A DNA stretch of 64,000 nt from Parapristionchus giblindavisi (Eukaryota > Nematoda > Chromadorea > Rhabditida > Diplogasteridae): positions 1 through 64,000 of the forward strand of contig CALSFV010000507.1 in the NCBI GenBank assembly GCA_943737045.1, in the 5' to 3' direction. Below are positions 25,101 through 34,805 of this stretch, one piece after another (position 1 is the stretch's first letter; each line of letters starts with the position of its first letter). The translations under genes and the position numbers were made by a program. A model generated the notes under the pieces. The model worked only from the letters and a program-made list of their open reading frames with translations, had not been told where the DNA came from and searched no databases.

Positions 25101-25669
25101 AATTTTCAAAATTTCGCGTCTTTGCTTGCACAATTAAGTATGATTCATTCATGATTCTAGCGATCAATAAGCTGAATTAGCATGAATTAATTTATCATGG
25201 TGTGTAGAAAAACTTTTGCTATCTTTCTGTCTTCACAGTTTGTTCACGAAAATATTGCTGGGACTCCACCTTTCATGATAGATATCTAATAAACAGTTTA
25301 GAATTTATTCCTTTCTGTGCTTTCCCAAGGAACCTATTGAAAAACATTTAAAAACATCGCAAAACGTGTCAAAAAATTTAAAAATTAATTAAATAAAATT
25401 AATTTATACTCACAGGAGGTGCCAATATTCCTTGATGTTTGCATCTTATATGAACGACCATATTCGATGTGGTAGGACTAACCTTCTTATGTATATAATC
25501 GCAATAGTTACACTGTAAATCGAATTGAATCGTCGACTAATCGAATATTCACTTGCAAAATGTTGGCAATTTTGTGTTGTTTTTAACAGAATGAAATTGA
25601 AAATGGACTCACTTTAAATAGTTTTCCATCCTCGCTCAATGCTGTATAATGCTCGTAGATTCTAGACAT
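22140..25669 (-). CDS. two-finger BED-type zinc finger protein with repetitive tail
   Basis: 406 residues. Exons from the 5' end: 25669-25613, 25512-25414, 24497-24318, 23478-23302, 22995-22941, 22895-22798, 22751-22290, 22232-22140; phases match throughout. Finger 1 has C20, C23, H40, H45 (CNYCDY...VVHIRCKH). Finger 2 has C79, C82, H99, H104 (ICNHCGEVVSRPKG...KRHIRRFH), preceded by the aromatic segment typical of BED domains. BED fingers bind DNA and occur in transposase-derived regulators, so a nuclear DNA-binding role is inferred. A basic linker (KNRRVIMKKS) could be a localisation signal. The long penultimate exon encodes a tandem HPTVSH array, then a Pro/Ser segment and a Gln/Arg-rich helix (IEQLQARLIRAQIEK). 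Introns carry two tRNA-like TIR elements. Confidence 0.87.
22430..22700 (-). repeat. coding minisatellite (HPTVSH repeats)
   Basis: The 15-bp-scale unit GGATGAGATACGGTA on the + strand (His-Pro-Thr-Val-Ser in the gene's frame) is repeated about 15 times with point changes. It stays in frame with the BED-finger protein, giving a Ser/Thr/His/Pro-rich, probably disordered tract. The unit contains TACGGTA, a motif also scattered through non-coding parts of the window. Confidence 0.9.
23833..24090 (-). mobile_element. tRNA-like TIR element, family T copy 1 (partial)
   Basis: Begins CCCGCGAATAATTTCTAGAA; reads through GCTTACTGATTAATAAAATC, CAAATGCGCGCTTTTTGAAA and a reverse-strand B box (GGATTCGAACCC); then GCATATCACTTGTAATTTGC. 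This is the same order as at 39868-40215. On the - strand the tRNA-like part reads GCGGACTATTAACCGC followed by GTCGCGGGTTCGAATCC, suggesting a tRNA-Asn-like origin. The distal terminal repeat appears lost. Confidence 0.75.
24107..24222. mobile_element. short hairpin MITE, family H copy 2
   Basis: CACACCCCAATTCTACTC at the left folds against GAGAATGGATGTGCC at the right. The core CTCTCTCATAGATAAAGAAA matches the copies near 1039 and 31488. It lies next to tRNA-like TIR copy 1 in an intron of the BED-finger gene. Confidence 0.7.
24925..25285 (+). mobile_element. tRNA-like TIR element, family T copy 2
   Basis: Left end CCTTTAAAGATGGAGGCTCC and right end GGGACTCCACCTTTCATG are inverted. Inside are an A-box-like TAGAGCAGTGGTAAAAGTG, a B box CCGGTTCGAAACC, then TTGCTTGCACAATT, GATTCATTCATGATTCTAGC and CACAGTTTGTTCACGAAAAT. 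All these blocks recur in the other copies. It is in the intron between the two finger-encoding exons. Confidence 0.8.
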
Positions 25670-26776
25670 GGTCAGAGAAGAAGAAGAAGGATGAATAAGA
25701 ATGGTCGAGTCTCCCTCTCTCTCCCTCTCCCTCCTCTCCCTCTCCCTCTCTCTCTCCCTCTCCCTCTCTTCACTCGTATGACTGAGTATCGACTATTCGA
25801 GAGACTGCACGAATAGAAGAGAGTTGAACGAATAGAGTCGATGAGAGAGTAGGGAGAAGTGAGAGAGTACAGACAACGAGAGAGAGAAGAGATAGTATGG
25901 AGAGAGAATGAATGAATGTATTCATGGGAGTATGAATAGATGAATGGAAGAGACAGAATGAGAGGCATTGATGAATGGAGGAGAGAGTGAACATATTATA
26001 ATGGAATAGAATGGAATAGATAGATAGATAGATAGCATACAATCTACATTTATAATGAAGACAAACTGACTTATAAAGAAATATTTATCCATGGTTTCAA
26101 AATCAGACAGACTTTGGACATGTGCTAAATGATTTTCATTTTTATACAAACATTCAGTTGAACAATATCGATTTAGCATGATTGTTTTCTAATTATTGAA
26201 GTACGTCAACGCACATAGTCATTTAAGAACAAGATAAGAAATAAATTATTTTATCGATATAATGAATGCCACATCTGATAAATATTAGATATGATGTGGA
26301 AATATGTAAATAGTGAAGTAGTTTGAACACATCGAAAATGAAAATCTCAAAAATATTATATTGGCAGAAATGGGAGGCTGTCACTAGCAACAAGTCGTAT
26401 GAGAGGACCATCCAAGAAGATGTCCTTTCTAGTGTCAGTCTTATCTTATTTCAACTTTGTATACAATAATATTATAGAACAAAGAACAGGGTGATACTGT
26501 TTTTATATGAAGACTCCTGTAATAGAGTAGATTTTAATAATAAATAAGATACAATTTCTTCATAAAACCAATATATTTGCAATACTTCTCGTGCCATCTG
26601 TGTCCATCTTGTCAACTAGAACACTCTTCTCCTCAATATGTACCATATACTTCTTCTATTCATTCTTCTTTTGTCTTCTTTCATCGTCTACTATTCTCTT
26701 GTTCTTTCCCTATTGGTCTAACTAGTTCCGATTCCCTCATTCCTTCTTCGTCTTCAACCATCTTCACACCTCCTCA
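25670..26776. other. divergent intergenic region
   Basis: This separates the BED-finger gene (-) and the WAP-type gene (+), which start back to back, so it should hold both promoters. It contains a CCCTCT tract (about 25708-25770), GA-rich sequence (25800-25990) and a TAGA tetranucleotide run (about 26018-26036). No exon is supported. Confidence 0.55.
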
Positions 26777-29700
26777 ATGGTTTCATCTCAATATCTTCTC
26801 ATTATCTCCATATTCATTCCAATTCTATCGTCACATCATCTAGGAATGTGTCAATATCTCAATTTGATAGGCAAACCATCACACAAGTGTAGTCATCATC
26901 CATTACCCAAAGTGAGCAAATATTTGATCATCATTACAAGTAACAATGGACTCATTGCTGTGCTCCATAAGACTACCTGAATTATTACTTAGATTATTAC
27001 TTAATTTCTAGTTTCACATATCAAATTTCGTATCGCATAGGGAAAGATAAATAAATAAATAAAATTCCTAATAGAGTAAATCATCGTCCTTGTAGTCGTT
27101 TTCATCAAATTATCTCCAACTTTCATGCTGAAGCTACAATATAGCGTTTTCTGTTTTTTCCCATTTAAGTAAGAGAGAGTACATTTTTAGCTATTCACAC
27201 AAATATCTAGTCATTATCACATAATTTGAAACGTGTATTGAATCATCAAATAATATGACGTTCCTTCTTTCAGTCAAAAGAATCATTCGTTGCATTGGAT
27301 GCATATAAGACTATTCGTAATCCTCCAAATAATCAAGTTCATTCCATTCAAAACCCTAAAAGGATGAATAACAACAGAATATCAATAGAACAATATCGTC
27401 AACTTCTATTGAAAACTCTTCCTAGATTCTCATCGATACTACCAATTATTCCTATTTATGATGTATTTTTAATATTATTTTTATTAATCAATTGTCCAGG
27501 CTTACAATTAGTAAAAAAAAAGAGGAAAAAATTTTCACGATTAACTTTTGTCTATAACTTTTTAAATTGCAATGATTTCAATTCAAGTTTCAATATTTTT
27601 TATTTTTAAAGTTCTACTACAAAACAAAATTTCATAGAATCTTCTTACAACAACTTCATCCTATTTCGTCGATGTTGAACCAGCTTTCTCAAGAACCTTG
27701 GGTATATGCTAAATAATCTTTTTTTTTCAAATGAATTATGAAATCGAGCCCGATTGATCAATCTTTGTCAGATCTCTCTGGGATTTGGGACTAATGATCA
27801 TCGTAATAAAATCTAATCGAAAGATATCCTTTAAAGGTACATGCCGTCGTCGATTTGATCATTGTACCAATAGTGATCTATGTCTTGGAGGAGTTATATG
27901 TAAGGATAGTGAAGGTCCATGTTGTAAACCATCATTCAGGTATTCATTCATACTCATATTTCTTTTATCGATCACTCAAAGTATACTATGCGATAGACAA
28001 AATAGATGAAAGATCAATTTGTGTAGATTGTTTTTTTAGAATTATCTTAGGTTTCCATTTTCTTACAATGTTTTAAAATAAATATTATATTTAATCAACC
28101 CGCGTATGTACGAAACGAGACACAAAAAGTGACGTGTGAAAATAATTTGCAATATAAAAGAGATGTGTTTGCGAATGAGCCAGTGTGGTAGATATGTCTC
28201 AGGCGTGGAAAGGGGTCTCTCCAAGGATACAATGAACCCTCTCTTATAAATTATTCATATCGTAGGAGGATAATTATTGATAGTGATAGTATAATATGAG
28301 AGTATGAGTGAAGGGGAAGAACTGAACCGTGAACCATGAGGAAACATTGACCGATGGCCGATCCAGTGTCTAGGACCAGGGCCGAAACACTGCATCGTTT
28401 TACATTTATTATCGTTTTCTATCATCTACAGTACTGGTCAAAAGGTTATTGACTTTTGGTTTTTCGTCATAGCTTTTTTCAAACTCAATCGATCGAGTCC
28501 AGCTTTTCAGGGATACTTTTGAGAGTTTTTTTACGTATCTTACAAAAAAAAAATCACCCCGGTTGATCTCCTACGGTAAATTTTATTACGATTTTATCAA
28601 AAGTTAAAAAAAAAGATTTTCGTTTTATTCGAATTCTTCGATTGTTTGCACTTATTTTGCTACCAATATGTATTATATCGATTCAAAAGCATGACAAGGA
28701 TTCTTGGGAGCAAGAATCTACCGAGATCCTAGCGAGAATTCATTCGTCTTGAACGTCAGATGGGACTGTCGCAGGCACTCTGACACAGCAGTTCCGAGTG
28801 TCTGTTTCCACTATCCTAAAGGTGAATAATACTTCATTTCGTGCTCAAACAATGAAAAAGGTTAATGTACGATCTCGCAAGACGACCACGACATCTGATC
28901 GTCTGACTACCTACATCTTGAAAGAGAAACTGAGGCTCTCTGCAATGGACATCAAGCGAGCACTAGCGGAGTTTCGCTAAATTGAGGTGGCTAAAGAATC
29001 TAAACTTGGCTGAAATGATGTTTGAGGTGTCCGTGGCCAAAGTACAACTTCGTCTGCGTACATCGGGACTATTCGGACGTCGGAATGTCTAGAAATAGCT
29101 GATCTCCGAAAAGATTCGCAAAGCAAGAATCGCACGATCAAAAGATCACATTCATTGGACCTCTTAACACTATTGAAGCATGGAGGATGATCGTTGATGT
29201 TGTGGGGTTGTTTCTCTGAAGATGGGGTTGGCCCCCTGGTTCATGTGCATAGGATGTCCTCGTTCCATGTTCATGTGCATAGGATGCATATCCTAGAGAC
29301 CCATTTCATTCTCTCAAACATCTTTTCAGTCATGTTTAGAAACCTTACAATTAGCCACCTCAAATTAGCGAGTCTCCGCTAGTGCTCGCTTGATGTCCAT
29401 TATAGAGAGCCTCAGTTTCTCCTTCGAGATGAAGGTAATCAGACGATTAGATGTCGTGGTCGTCTTGCGAGATCGTACATCAACCTTTTTCATTGTTTGA
29501 GCACGAAATGAAGTATTATTGACCTTTAGGATAGTGGAAACAGACACTCGGAACTGCTGTGTTAGAGTGTCTGCGACAGTCCCATCTGACGTTCAAGACG
29601 AATGAATTCTCGCTAGGATCTCGGTAGATTCTTCCTCCCAAGAATCCGTGTCATGCTTTTGAATCGATATAATACATATTGGTAGCAAAATAAGTGCAAA

Positions 29701-30243
29701 AAATCGAAGAATTCGAATAAAATGAAAATCTCTTTTTTTACTTTTGATAAAATCGTAATAAAATTTACCGTAGGAGATCAGCCGGGGTGATTTTTTTGTA
29801 AGATACGTAAAAACACTCTCAAAAGTATCCCTGAAAAGCTGGACTCGATCGATTGAGTTTGAAAAAAGTTATGACGAAAAACCAAAAGTCAATAACCTTT
29901 TGGCCAGTACTGTAAATTAGTTTCTAACACAACCCATTTCTTAGTCTATCCCTTTCTTTCTTTCACTATAATTATAGATCGTACTTGAGAAAAATGACCG
30001 AATGATTAGTGAGAGTACTCAATAAATAAATATGTTAATTGTTTTTTTTTAATTAAAAATGTTTGTTTCAGGATCCATCAAATGGATTCTCCAATGTCAT
30101 TTTGCCCATCTCCAGATATTCTAACTCCTCAATGTAAGAAGAAATTGGGTATATCATGGTGTAATCAAGATATTGATTGTCATACTCCAACTACTAAGAG
30201 AATGTGTTGTCCTACTGCTTGTAATTATAATATATGTGTATAG
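26777..30243 (+). CDS. secreted cysteine-rich protein with a C-terminal WAP-type domain
   Basis: 239 residues. Exons: 26777-26911, 27274-27462, 27612-27701, 27772-27802, 27837-27939, 30072-30243. The N-terminus MVSSQYLLIISIFIPILSS is a good signal peptide. A basic, cysteine-free middle follows, then a Cys-rich block (TCRRRFDHC...GPCC). The last exon encodes an eight-cysteine motif (CPSPDILTPQC...WCNQDIDC...MCCPTAC...C) with the spacing and the CC pair of a WAP four-disulfide core. WAP domains often inhibit proteases or act in defence; the actual role here is unknown. The model needs a 34 bp intron (27803-27836), because reading through gives a stop. A foldback Tc1-like element sits in the last intron. 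AATAAA at 30384-30389. Confidence 0.82.
28345..28400 (-). repeat. dispersed GC-rich repeat, copy 1
   Basis: The reverse complement reads GTTTCGGCCCTGGTCCTAGA followed by CACTGGATCGGCC. This closely matches the + strand near 58018-58055 (GTTTCGGCCCTCGGTTCTAG ACACCGGAACCGCC, space added). It sits immediately outside the foldback at 28429. Confidence 0.7.
28429..29912. mobile_element. foldback Tc1-like transposon, defective
   Basis: Flanked by TA and bounded by CAGTACTGGTCAAAAGGTTA and its inverse, a Tc1-family terminus. The arms are very long (about 28429-28985 and 29345-29912). Both carry the same transposase N-terminal fragment (28798-28980 + and 29365-29547 -, starting MSVSTILKVNNTSF). The centre retains a degraded DDE-region piece (LWGCFSEDGVGPLV, about 29199-29240). 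The inverted transposase ends point to a rearranged, non-autonomous copy. It sits in the last intron of the WAP-type gene. Confidence 0.88.
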
Positions 30244-30496
30244 AAATCATATTCTTCCTAATTTATTGCGTTTCTTCGTTAGTGCTATTTTATGTATTGA
30301 GCTTCGAAATTTATCGGCATTCAGTATAATTTATCCGTTTTCACTGTCGGAATAGCGTTGTATGTGATCAATAATAATATCAAAATAAATCGATATTATT
30401 AGCAAACATGATTGCATTTAAAATAAAAGCACACAGTCAAGTTTCCTTCATTAAACTACGCACATAAATCATTAGACGACTTCCAAGAAGAAGGAA

Positions 30497-30526
30497 AAAA
30501 TATGAACTTTTGGACGGTACTGTATT
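30497..30526 (-). mobile_element. solo Tc1-like terminal repeat fragment
   Basis: On the - strand TA is followed by CAGTACCGTCCAAAAGTTCA, a Tc1-style end. No matching second terminus was found nearby. The adjacent 30530-30770 has no intact transposase frame. Likely an eroded element. Confidence 0.5.
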
Positions 30527-31487
30527 TGTTTTGAGCGGAGAAGATTATGCAAATATCCATGTTTCACCAAACATGGACACTGAAGAAATAAGATTTTATG
30601 AAATTGGATTTTGAAATATGAATTTAAACAGGGAGCTTTCTGGTCGAAATGTTTTGGAATATTGTGATACAGAAGTATCGAGTGGCCAATATTCTTGGTG
30701 TTATTCACAGTATTCACAGTGACTCGGATGAAGTGATGAGACCGTGATCCCCGTCTGTTCATTTCGTCATTTTTTCTTTCATTTCACTTGTTGTAACATC
30801 TCTATGATGTATGATAAATAAATACATGATACTGATGGTATAGATACTTAGTGCTGATTTCTGCTCCTCCTATCCATCGAGAAATAACATCAGGAATATA
30901 ACGTGATTTGTCCACGAGCTTCACCATTTCCGGTAGCTCCGCAAGCTTCTGGGAATGATTCGGTGGATGGGGTGGTTCGTAGCTTTTCTATCTCAAAATA
31001 TTTCACTTTTTATTCAATGCATAGATAAAAACTCAGATCCATGTTTGCATCCATGTTAAAGATTCTGATTGATGAAGTTTATTCCTGGGGTTAATTCCAT
31101 CTTTTTTTTGTAACCAAAAATTTGTGATCTCTTGAATCTTGAAGCGCTTCTGTATCACCACGGTGTGCATATAATTAATGTTAATAGATATCCCGTTTGT
31201 ACATAGCACTACAACACTTCTCAACAAATTTCATCCAAATTCAATCTGCGTCAACGATCACAGAACATTTTATTTCATGAATCATCTGAAAATTTGAAAT
31301 TTCTACGCGCCAATTTTGAACATTGATATCTTTGCATTCAAATGGAGATTACTTGCATTTATGTTTTAGACAATGAATTAGTATATTTCTAGTGATCATT
31401 CTTTCATTTTTCATTTCATTCTTCTCGTTCCCTTCACTTCGTTTCGGTGGTTCTTCTCGATCTTGTTAAGTAAAGTATGAATTTATA

Positions 31488-31605
31488 GGCCCACCTCAAG
31501 CCAATCTCACTCTCAGCAGTGGTAACACTCTCTCGCAGACAAAGAAAACGAGAGACTGTGAACAGAGCAAGAGTGTCAAATTAAGTTGGCTTGTGCCTTT
31601 AATGA
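31488..31605. mobile_element. short hairpin MITE, family H copy 3
   Basis: Left CCACCTCAAGCCAATCTCAC and right AAATTAAGTTGGCTTGTGCC are partly inverted. The core CTCTCTCGCAGACAAAGAAA matches copies 1 and 2. Confidence 0.7.
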
Positions 31606-31778
31606 AATGTTATCACTTATCGATGTTGCAGATGTTAGAATTTCGCCAATCGATATTATTTATTTTATTATTTAACAATATTTTGCGTGTCCAAGTGATG
31701 CTTCTCAGTGTAAGTTCCCGCAGGTCAGTTTTTTTAAAGATCTACACAGCGTAATATCAGCTTCACTTTTGTCGTCTT

Positions 31779-31812
31779 TCCGCACAGTAATAGGGCCCGT
31801 TACTGTGTGGAA
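31779..31812. repeat. perfect short hairpin
   Basis: TTCCGCACAGTAA and TTACTGTGTGGAA form a 13-position stem (one G-T-type mismatch at CGC/GTG) around TAGGGCCCG. It is too far from any gene model to be called a terminator. Confidence 0.5.
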
Positions 31813-32212
31813 TGAGGAAAAAAGTCTTTCAGCAATGGAGTAAATTTACCGACCGACCGGTGAATGGTAGAGGTTGGGGGGAAGGGGTTGGGTTGGGGTG
31901 GATGCGTAAGGTTGGTTGTGAGGAGGATATATATTTTATATTAGAACAACTATTCAGCAGATTAGGGTCAGCTGGGCCGTCATTAGGGTTCTCCAATGAG
32001 CGAACCCTAATGGCTAATGGATGAGGAGGATATGTGGACAATAATTTAACCAATATCTATGGAGATGGGAAAATGGTAAATTGTATCAAACTACTCTGTA
32101 ATAATTGCTTTATGTCGAAAATTCGAAAATTCGGTAATCAAAGAGGCGAGGGAATGCTTCTACATATGAGGGATGGAATCGAAAAATAACATAATTGAAT
32201 TTATCGTGCAAA

Positions 32213-33353
32213 AATCCAATACCAGTCCAGTCCAGTGTACACCAATCCATTGCGCAATAGTTCCAACCATCCAGAGATCAAAGATCAATTCGTCCAATTA
32301 TAAAATCCAAAGTACACCTTAACAATGATTCCTTAACAAGCATTCCTAGACAATTGGATTTCTTGGAAATATATCGATTAAGGTAAAGAATAAATAAACA
32401 TCTCTGACTTTGTTATAAACGATATAAGAAGATGCATATCGACTTATCAAGCATAATTAAAGGTCTACTTTCAGAGGACGCCACGAACAGAGGGAAGGGT
32501 CTTTTTATTATTTTTTTTTCACAGCTCATCTCATCGACGCCGCGCCTTGAGCAAAGGGAAGGGTCTTTTTTTTATTACTAACTAATCTAATTTTTTTCAC
32601 AGCGCATCTCAACGACGCCGCGCCGCGAGCAGAGGGAAGTGTCTTTTTTATTACTATTTTTATTACTTTTTAAATTATTTTTAAAATTATTTTTTAAATT
32701 ATTTTTTATTATTATTTTTATTATTTTTATTTTTATTATTACTTTTTTATTACTTTTTTTTATTATTTTTTTATTATTTTTTTTATTACTTTTTTTATTA
32801 CTTTTTTATTTTTTATTATTATTTATTTATTTTTATTTTATTACTTTTTTTATTACTTTTTTTTATTTTTTATTATTATTTATTTATTTTTATTTTATTA
32901 CTTTTTTTAAAATTTTTTTATTTTTATTTTTAACAACTCTCAACGACGCAGCGCCGAGAGAAAAGGGAAGGGTCTTTTTTTATTACTTTTTTTATTATTT
33001 TTCTATTATTTTTTATTATTTTTATTTTTATATTTTAACAGCTCTCAACGACGCCGCGCCGCGAGCAGAGGAGGTGAATATATTTTTTAACATACATTAT
33101 ATTTTCAATAAATATAGTTAAATTAAAAATACGTATAATTAGCTTTATAAATGATAATTCAATTAACCATACAGAGAAATTTATTTATTCTTCATTTTAA
33201 TCGATGAATTTACCAGTAGTCTGGGAATGTAATGGACTCAATGTTAGGGTGCAATTTGGGTGTTTATAATTGGACTAATTGATCTTTGATCTCTGGATGG
33301 TTTGGACTATTGCGCAAAGGATTGGTGTGTACTGGACTGGACTGGTATTGGAT
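32213..33353. repeat. foldback enclosing an AT/GC alternating minisatellite
   Basis: Inverted ends of about 90 bp: AATCCAATACCAGTCCAGTC at 32213, and its reverse at 33330-33353. Both arms share ATTGCGCAATAGT-like sequence and GATCAAAGATCAAT. Inside, a GC-rich unit (consensus ACGACGCCGCGCCGCGAGCA then GAGGGAAGGGTCTT) occurs five times, at about 32478, 32530, 32612, 32945 and 33048. The units are separated by long T-rich runs of TTTTTATTA. The T-rich spacer translates to Phe/Leu strings and is not coding. Confidence 0.85.
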
Positions 33354-34469
33354 GAAATATGAAAATTGAGTATCGATCGACGTATTCTAAAAATTCATAA
33401 TTTGATTAAAACAGCGATAAAACGTAATTTAATTTTGTTAGCATGGGGAGCGGTTGAAAGGTTATGTGTATGCAAATATAATTAGAAGAATATGAAAATT
33501 GACCAACCGGACTGAAAAAAAATGGAAGATGAAGATGAATTCACATAATCATAGTCATGTATTAATTTGAATTTCATTTTAAAGATCAAGCCCCGTGATC
33601 ACAATGCGAACACTTGCGTCCGTGCCGTTCATTACGCTCACCAACCTTATATGAGTTTTGAATGGGAAAATAAGTTCTATCAATTCCAATCATTATGATT
33701 CGGTTTGTCTCCCGCTCCTCTCGTGTTCAGTAAGTGTATTGGGTCACTAGTCAAATCAAATCAACATCACGATGTATCTGGACGACGGCATAATACTAGC
33801 CAATATCTCTCTAGAATGAAATCACAAAAAAATCCCTAGTAGATTCCTTAGCTAAGGACCTCATGGGAATTATTGATACGGGTAATAAGGGTGGTAGTGG
33901 GGGAGCACTCAAACAGGAGGGGAAAAAATTACAACAATTTTTTAGCTATATTCCTTGATGATAAATATCATGCATCCCATATTCCCGCCTTTACGCACTT
34001 TCAAATGGGGTTACGGAATTCAAGGGTATTTACGCTTTTCCCACAAGTTGTTTTTGTATTCACAATCAGTGAGATGTAATTCGTATTTCAGCCTGACCAG
34101 TTTTGCCAAAAAAAAACTCTAGGGTGTCCATCTTCAAGAGCGATATAATCACTCATTTGCTATCTCCATTGAGACGAGACACCACTTGTTCATTCAGAAA
34201 TACGTGACCCTTTAAATATATTTTATCTTATTGTCATTAGATGCCCCTTTAAGGGCCATTAATTTTGTCGCTACAGTAAGATTTGATGTCATTACGGATT
34301 ATGATGTACTATCATTATTATCACTTCACTCATTTATTCTCAGAAGGAGCCCAACCATTTTTTTCGTTGCCAAGCATACGTAACAATACTCAAGTACACT
34401 CGACTATGTTTATCTTTATGTAGGTTAAAAATGCTATCTGAGTGAAGTAGATGGATAGACGGATGGATG

Positions 34470-34565
34470 GGGAAGAGGGAGAGGGAGAGAGGGAGGGAGA
34501 GGGAGAGAGAGAGGGAGAGAGAGGGAGAGGGATAAAGGGAGAGGGAGAGGGAGAGGGAGGTATCC
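34470..34565. repeat. GGGAGA purine tract
   Basis: About 95 bp of GAGGGAGAGGGAGAGAG-type repeat, upstream of the first exon of the 34806 gene. Confidence 0.9.
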
Positions 34566-34805
34566 AGGAGGTAGAAATAGGTGGAGTAAGCGCTACTGCT
34601 CTTGATCATCTTCTTCTTTCATTCCTCCATTCTTTCTCTTCTTCTTCTCAGTTGTTATCCCCTCATGCATTACAACCCTTTCGTCTACACGAACAATAAT
34701 ATTTACTACTCATATTTATAATTATCTCACATTATTTATTTAATACAATTTCATTATTCAATTCATTTCTTTCAGATTCATCAGTTTTCTTGTAATCTAT
34801 TCATC

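Larger units (their letters stand above)
30244..34805. other. gene-poor region
   Basis: No gene is supported across this stretch. It holds the solo Tc1-like end, family H hairpin copy 3, a short perfect hairpin at 31779-31812, a G-rich strand segment (31870-31930), the foldback minisatellite at 32213-33353 and a GGGAGA tract (34470-34565). A short open stretch on the - strand at about 30840-30955 (ending GQITLYS) could be an exon remnant, but I could not link it to a gene. Confidence 0.5.

Noticed and set aside
30472..30762. 96-codon minus-strand frame
   Set aside because: Adjacent to a solo Tc1-like end but with no transposase motif; likely chance.
30840..30990. A minus-strand exon ending GEARGQITLYS stop
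   Set aside because: Short, two frames are partly open, and no partner exons were found.
32478..33070. CRISPR-like spaced repeats
   Set aside because: Repeat spacing is irregular, spacers are simple T-rich sequence, and the context is a eukaryotic nuclear genome.
32639..33121. 160-codon frame of Phe/Leu/Ile resembling a membrane protein
   Set aside because: It is TTTTTATTA spacer of the minisatellite; the composition comes from the repeat.
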